From contig JALRMH010000070.1 of the NCBI GenBank assembly GCA_026119935.1, forward strand, positions 65,958 through 129,957: 64,000 nucleotides of DNA. The letters run 5' to 3'. The notes beneath the pieces are model-generated. The model worked only from the letters and a program-made list of their open reading frames with translations. It was not told the DNA's origin and made no database searches. Positions 58,517 through 64,000 of this stretch are shown in pieces. Made by a program: the position numbers and the translations under genes. The DNA is from Endothia cerciana. Lineage: Eukaryota; Ascomycota; Sordariomycetes; Diaporthales; Cryphonectriaceae. Every line of letters starts with the position of its first letter. Positions within the stretch are counted from its first letter, which is position 1.

Positions 58517-61068
58517 GCTTGTCGAAGATCTTGTGAGCTTCTATCATCAGATGATGAGTGCCGTCGTCTGTGCGGGTCCTGATGACCATCAGCTCTGAAC
58601 ACCTGCATGACTTGCTTCCCAAACGCAAGACGTGCATGTTTGTCGGTGGGCTATGCTGGCAGGCTTGGCCCGGACCATCTTGCTGCACTGCTGCACTGCG
58701 GCCCTCCCCCCAGGCTGCAGAAGTCAATGCACCGCAGAAAGGACCCGGACCAGGAACGGTATCGCCCCTGTAAGGTCGATGTGGGTACAGGCCGCAGAAC
58801 GCCGCATTGGATTCCGGGCGCATTTCTCTTGCCTGGGGCCGCTGCTACAAGAGCGTCAACGTGCGCCTGGACCGCCGCTGATATACCTAAACTGGCCAGG
58901 AGTGAACAGATCAGAGCATCTCTGCGGAGGAACATCCCACACCAAGGTGTGCATGCTATGGTATACCACAAGACAAACTTTGCTTTGTTACTTCGTGCCG
59001 GAAAGGAGAATATCCTGCGAGCGGGAGAGTATCGGGCCCGTGGCAACAAGTGAAAGCCAGATTGTTGAGGCCACGATCAAGGTTCTACTGGCGTACAGCA
59101 GTTGGACTATGAGTTTCCCGCCGGACTGGGCCACTCTAGGTGCTAATCGACAACGACTGCTTGGCGTTGCATGTGCAGATCGACGTCCATGTGCCAAGCA
59201 GCATTCCGGTCCGCTGGTACAGACTATGGCAGGGTGATCCGGAGGATTCTGTACATAAGCCATAGTGACCTGGCTCCGTATCGCATCGCCACGTTGGAGG
59301 CTCTGCAAATGAAACCAGGAGGCGCCCTTGTCTGCACTGCTGGCTGCACGTCAAAGCCCTGAGTCGCACGAAACATGCGTCAGGATCTTCTGCATCAACA
59401 TTGCATTGCAGGAGATGGAGGTGTAGGTGGGCAAGATAGACTCGTTGGATGTTTAGCAGAGTTCGACCGAAGTAGCATGTTGAGAAGGTGGGAAAGATGA
59501 ACCTCAACACGAGGTATGGGGTCTGCGCTCCGCCTGCAATCAGGATGAGATTACTAAGCCAAAACAGCCGCCGGCCACTGCCTGAGCTCACCTTTCTTTC
59601 GAGACCTACGGAGATTCCAGGCCGTCGGCTTTCCATCAGCTTTCCACAACAATAGCAAACTGCAGAGAAGCATTGCCTACCGCACCTCAACTTCAACCCA
59701 GTTTTGGACAGCTGCAATGCGCTGCAGTGCAACACGACCGGCGCCAGCGTCACCATCCTCGCCCCTCTGTCCTCATCTTGCTTCTCCCTGCGGCAAACCT
59801 CCGAGGATAACCTCTCCCACCGCACCCCGGTGGGTGGTCGAACTCGCTTAAGGTTGAAGATGTGACTGCAAGCCACTCTGCCACAGATCGCTGTTGGTCT
59901 GCCGTCCGACGTTCAAGGGCACTGGCTAGCTTACGGGGTACGGACAGCCTGCACTGGCAGCCCTGGCACACCTGGCTGCATGCGGCGCCCGCATCTCCCC
60001 ACGCTCCCACTCCTGCACCCCTCGCCACGATCGCCTGGGCCAGGCCTGGGCCGAGACTTGAGATCAGCAGTGATTGTCGGAACCGCGTCTGAACTTGCAG
60101 GGCCGCACATTAGTTAGCAGGCGCCAGGGCATGCCGGCAGCGCATGCGGGCTCGTCCGTCATTGCGTCCTGCTTGCTGAAGAAACAAGAGGCGGCCAGAG
60201 CTTCTTGCAGCAGCATTGCAGCCCCCACCACATCCACACAGCATTGTCTGTGGGTAACGCGTCTATCGATAAGCCATCTCACCTCTTCCAAACAGTTTGT
60301 GGGTCGATGTGGGCTCTCGACATCGCCGAGGAACGGACCCGAACCGGGTTTGCGGGTCGCTCACCCATACAAAACCCATTCCTGCCTCGTTGCACCAAGG
60401 CGGGCAGGCGGGTCATCTCGCGTCTCGCTACTATGCAAGATGAGGGGAGCTCTCGTCTGGTGACGTGACCTCCCCGGTCTCTGACTCTCCCCATACTGTG
60501 ATGGTGATGTCTTGACAAGCTCCACGGCAGGCAGGGCTTACACGATCCCCTCCCTCATGATCTCCTCAAGACTCGTATTCTCGTTGTGTTAATCTCTTCC
60601 TGAGACAGGAGCAAGGCCCCCATCGACCTCTGCCATGGGGACATGTACGGCGTTGAGGACAAAAGAAGGAGGGTGGTCATATCCCGCCACATCTCCGACA
60701 CTCGGGATTGACAAGGATGTCTCGCCAGTGGTCAACCCACATGGGACTGTGCCGCACCACTCTACCATAACACAGGGTGCAGTCGGTTGTCGTGGTTAGG
60801 AAACTTCTCTGGCTCCGTATCGAATCGAGTTTCAGAGGCCGACTCGGGCTCCTTGCCACTAGACGTGTCACGTCCGCTGCCTCGACAAACAATTCTTTGA
60901 GGACTGGCAAGGCTGGGGTTGAGCTACCGTGTGGCTTTTTCGACAAGCCCTCGGGAGGAGCAACACATGCACAGCTGTGAGAGAGTTGGCGCGCGGATAC
61001 AGGGATCACGCAGACTACGAAAAGTACGGGGTATGGAGTACTCTGGCAAGACCCAGCCCCTGCCCTGC

Positions 61069-61100
61069 CCTTGATTGTCCAGGGCCTTGATTGTCCAGGG
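61069..61100. repeat. Tandem duplication of a 16-mer
   Basis: CCTTGATTGTCCAGGG occurs twice, back to back and without mismatch, suggesting a recent slippage or repair duplication. Confidence 0.9.
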
Positions 61101-63597
61101 TATGTGCAGGGTATCAGAGGCGAGCGCGCGCGCCGGGGACGAATTGCAACAGTACAAGGACCGGGGCACAGGGTACGATGAAGGCAACCCTCCCACTTGG
61201 CCCGTGCTGAGCGCCATCACAGCCCGCGAGGAAACCCTATCTCGTCAGAGCCTTGTCAAAGTTCGGGAGAGTCTCCCACACAGCTTCGACAAGTCGCTCG
61301 GCCTCCGTGCTGTGAACTTGTTGATCACGACCCAAGCTCCAACCTCTGGGAGGCCACCGACGAGAATCGACATGTTGTGGTGGTGCGGCCAGCCTGGCAG
61401 TCAGGGCCAAGACGCCCTCAAATCCTCCTGAATACCATTTTATTGGGCGGGTATCGGCTTCCCGATTCCGTTGAACAAATGACTCGCCCATGACCCTCGA
61501 AGGCCACCCCGGTGTCTCAACGGCACTGCGCTGGCAGGCTGGCACGGTGAATTATTCACAACGAGGATACATAGTGCGATTGTGTGACGGCCAGTTCAGG
61601 CGGCCAGCGATGACATTTCAGCAAGGATGGCCAGAGGGCGTATCTTCGATCGGCCCTTCACTGCCCCCGAATTGCTCTGAATTTTGTGATTGGTAGATAT
61701 AAGTACAGCCAGGATCAGCTGTCGCTTTGCCCCCCAGGGCTAATCGCGGCACAGTCATGCACCGCGCATCATACTGTGTTTGCGCACCGCAGAGTTTGAG
61801 ACTGAAGATACTACTACGGTAGTACCTTGACTTTGACCTGCTATGTACTATGTAGCCGGCGTTGAGGAATGTGGCTGACAAATGACGGCCAGCTGCATCA
61901 TCATCATCATCAGAGTTTAACAGCCACCAGGCCGGCTTGTAGTGATGAAGGCTATGACGAAATATAGGTTTGCGCGGGGAGAAACATCTCACTGATGAAT
62001 GGGCCTTCCTCATGCCGGATGCCAGATTGATGGACATTTCTGCATGCAAGAAAGATGGCGGGGCGGGGAGAGCCGCAATTTGCCGGCACCTGGACTGACT
62101 CTTCGTCAGAACGGTCTTGGCCTGGGTGAGACTACAGGACTGAGACCCGTTAGATAAAGGACTGCCAGGGCATCCTTCAACAGGGTCTCGGTGCCTCCAC
62201 GGCCAAGGATCTCTGCAAGCCTCCGCACCGACGACAGAAATACGTAGCTCGAGCCCGGGTAGGGAGAAGCTTCGGAAAAGGGGGGGGAGGGGGGGATTCG
62301 CCCGACCATGGAGCGTCCTACGACCGCCATATCGCTACCGCAGCCGTGCCCGCGGCTAGATGAACCCTAATGCTGGGTTGAGGCTCGGGAACCTGGACGC
62401 TTCCTGGAGCGGTTCTCTACACACATAACTCCTCACCACGGGGCCGGGAATAGCAGAGTTTACTAGCAAAGCACAGAGGAAGGCCGAGCACTGACGGGGA
62501 ATCTTGGTCTACCATACCACGGTGATACGTGTGTACTCAACGGTGGCGGTGTGAGGGAACCGGAGCAGCCCATGGAGAGCTCTCTGCCTGCCATGGATCG
62601 ATTCAACCCAGCCCCCTCCTTAGGCCATTTCTGCTTGGAGGTGGGCGGGCTCATGATCTCAAGTCCGGGCGCGGCCACAGGGACAACGAGATGATGAGAG
62701 ATCGAGCCGCCGCCGAGTCCACAACGGCTGGCGGGTGGACACAGTGACGGGTCGGCTGCATTTCGCACTCTACTGGGCCCATGGATGTGAGGTGGCGCCC
62801 CAACCTGGACACATTTGGCCGGCTGGGGTGGGTCCCTCCCAATCCCTCCCAATCCCTCCCATCTCCTACCACTAAACCTTACATAGTATGCAGTACAGTA
62901 CGTACGGAGTATGAACTGTCTCCTGCCCCCCCTCCCAAGATATCCTTGTCGACCCACTCTGAATCAAAAAGTCTCTCCCCCCTCACCAGTCTTAGTGCAA
63001 CCTTGTAAATTCACGCCCCCTCCTCCTCCCGTCATAATAATGAGGCCTCAGGCCTCCGCGCCCCTCCCCCCCCAGTCCCTCTGTTCTGGCATGAGCCCGA
63101 CAGAGGTGACAATACTGAGGACGATCGAGACCACCGCCCATACACAGTACGTGTGGCGCCCAGAGATTGAGCCGGTATGTGCAGCCAGGACGCTGTATAG
63201 TACAAAAACACATTACCGGCGAGACCCTATTTTGGGGGTGTGGGTTTTTTTTTTTTACTACTAATGTTATGTATAAGGCCTGACGTACCTCCGGCAAGTG
63301 CATGCGAGCGCGGGTACATCCCCAGCCCTCACCCAATATAATTTTTTTTTTTGTGCATATCCGAGCCTTGCTCTGCCTGCGCGGGCGGGCGAACGATCCC
63401 CGACCGAGGACCCATCGCCGCGCCGCTACTGAAAGTGAGCGGTACGTGACCGTCTGCTCCCGGCCTCCTCCCTCTCCGCACACACACACACAGGAAACAC
63501 CCTGGGGCAGCTGCTAGACAGTCAGATCGCGTGAGGTACTCAGCGACAAGCCAGGGCCGGTACGTATCTGTACCAGCGGCACCTGCTATCTTGCACG

Positions 63598-63610
63598 CCC
63601 CCCCCCCCCC
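63598..63610. repeat. Poly(C) run
   Basis: Thirteen consecutive C. Similar runs of C or G occur at 14647-14661, 17370-17381, 35144-35156, 50622-50634, 52429-52440, 53288-53300 and 54679-54691, always in introns or intergenic DNA. Confidence 0.8.
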
Positions 63611-64000
63611 GCGGGGTGCCGCAGCGGTTTATCAGGCAGGCCGGGCTGGGCCTGGGACTTGGAGCCAACGCCTTCTGGCCCCACCCCACCAGAAAAGAAA
63701 GAAAATCCTTGTCCCACCCCCAGTTGCCAGTGGTCTAATCCGGCGCCGGTTGACGAGACCCACTAGGCGGCCCCAGTGTGTCAGTGCGTGCCCCAGCCCG
63801 GTGGAGTGCGAGTTCGAACCTGACTGAAAAAACCGAACATGGGAGCGGGTCCCCTCGTCTTCCCGTTTGGTCGCCTGGAGCTTTGCTGACCTGGCGAGGC
63901 ACGACGAGGCACGACGAGGCAGACAACACACTGGCCACCTCACAGACCACAGCCTGGCCCCTGGGGAACCCTCCCGGTCCCGAGGTGCGGTAGAGGTAGG

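Larger units (their letters stand above)
58501..64000. other. Gene-empty region, right part
   Basis: No gene recognised up to the window edge. The largest frames (for example 59136-59876 on the minus strand) give proteins with shuffled-looking composition and no domains. Contains TACTATGTA at 61846 and 62880, TACGGAGTA at 62903, short tandem duplications, and pyrimidine-rich stretches near 62920-63080. Confidence 0.5.

Noticed and set aside
59136..59876. 246-codon minus-strand frame, the longest in the right part
   Set aside because: Rich in Cys, Arg and Ser in random order with no recognisable domain. Not supported as a gene without expression evidence.
63790..63835. GAGTTCGAACCTGAC resembling a tRNA T-loop (B box)
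   Set aside because: No matching acceptor, D or anticodon stems can be folded upstream, so it is not a tRNA.
1..64000. CRISPR arrays, 5S/tRNA genes, telomeric repeats, biosynthetic gene cluster
   Set aside because: No regularly spaced repeats, no foldable tRNA or 5S sequence, no TTAGGG arrays and no polyketide/peptide synthetase or terpene cyclase were found on reading.

Overview
The window is nuclear DNA of a filamentous ascomycete, most likely a Sordariomycete (inference). Genes carry short 55-90 bp introns with GTRNGY donors and (C/T)AG acceptors, coding DNA is GC-rich, and the gene set is typically fungal: cellobiose dehydrogenase, GH5 endoglucanase, Mit1-like remodeller, COP9 subunit 3 and single-enzyme dihydroorotase. 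No bacterial operon, plasmid, CRISPR or rRNA signature was seen. All exon joins were worked out by hand from frame continuity, splice sites and remembered family conservation.

Layout. 1-0.94 kb: the 5' part of a DDHD phospholipase gene, running off the left edge. 1.5-7.3 kb is a decayed accessory stretch: a broken ankyrin-repeat gene in AT-rich DNA, a large orphan fungal gene interrupted by frameshifts, an AT-rich relic with a GC hairpin, and fragments of an Izh/ADIPOR-like gene plus an unknown gene. 7.8-12.3 kb: the largest subunit of RNA polymerase III. 12.7-19.5 kb: a cellulose-degradation pair, a ten-exon cellobiose dehydrogenase and a GH5 endoglucanase, transcribed divergently from a 2.5 kb intergenic region holding XlnR-type GGCTAA sites. 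20-21.4 kb: a Cys-rich, Ser/Thr-rich putative GPI-anchored protein. 22-24 kb: a mitochondrial rRNA 2'-O-methyltransferase. 24.4-31 kb: a Mit1/Chd3-like SNF2 remodeller with a 740 bp intron and a C-terminal region open in two frames. 31.7-34 kb: a CCCH zinc-finger protein. 34.7-36.1 kb: dihydroorotase. 36.9-38.5 kb: COP9 signalosome subunit 3. 39.5-41.5 kb: the large subunit of replication protein A, divergent from a dienelactone-hydrolase-like gene (41.9-43.1 kb). 47.1-48 kb: a small BRCT protein.

Between 43.1 and 47.1 kb there is at most a decayed coiled-coil gene. From 48 kb to the end, about 16 kb contains no gene that I can recognise. That tract is not AT-rich; it is full of homopolymer runs, microsatellites and short recurrent motifs (TACTATGTA, TACGGAGTA).

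How the genes work together: the conserved genes are independent housekeeping functions (Pol III transcription, pyrimidine synthesis, replication, COP9, chromatin, mitochondrial ribosome). The only functional cluster is cellobiose dehydrogenase plus endoglucanase, a secreted lignocellulose module. I did not find a convincing new multi-gene system. The best candidates for something undescribed are the orphan gene at 2.9-5.5 kb, the dual-frame C-terminus of the remodeller, and the gene-empty right quarter with its recurrent motifs.
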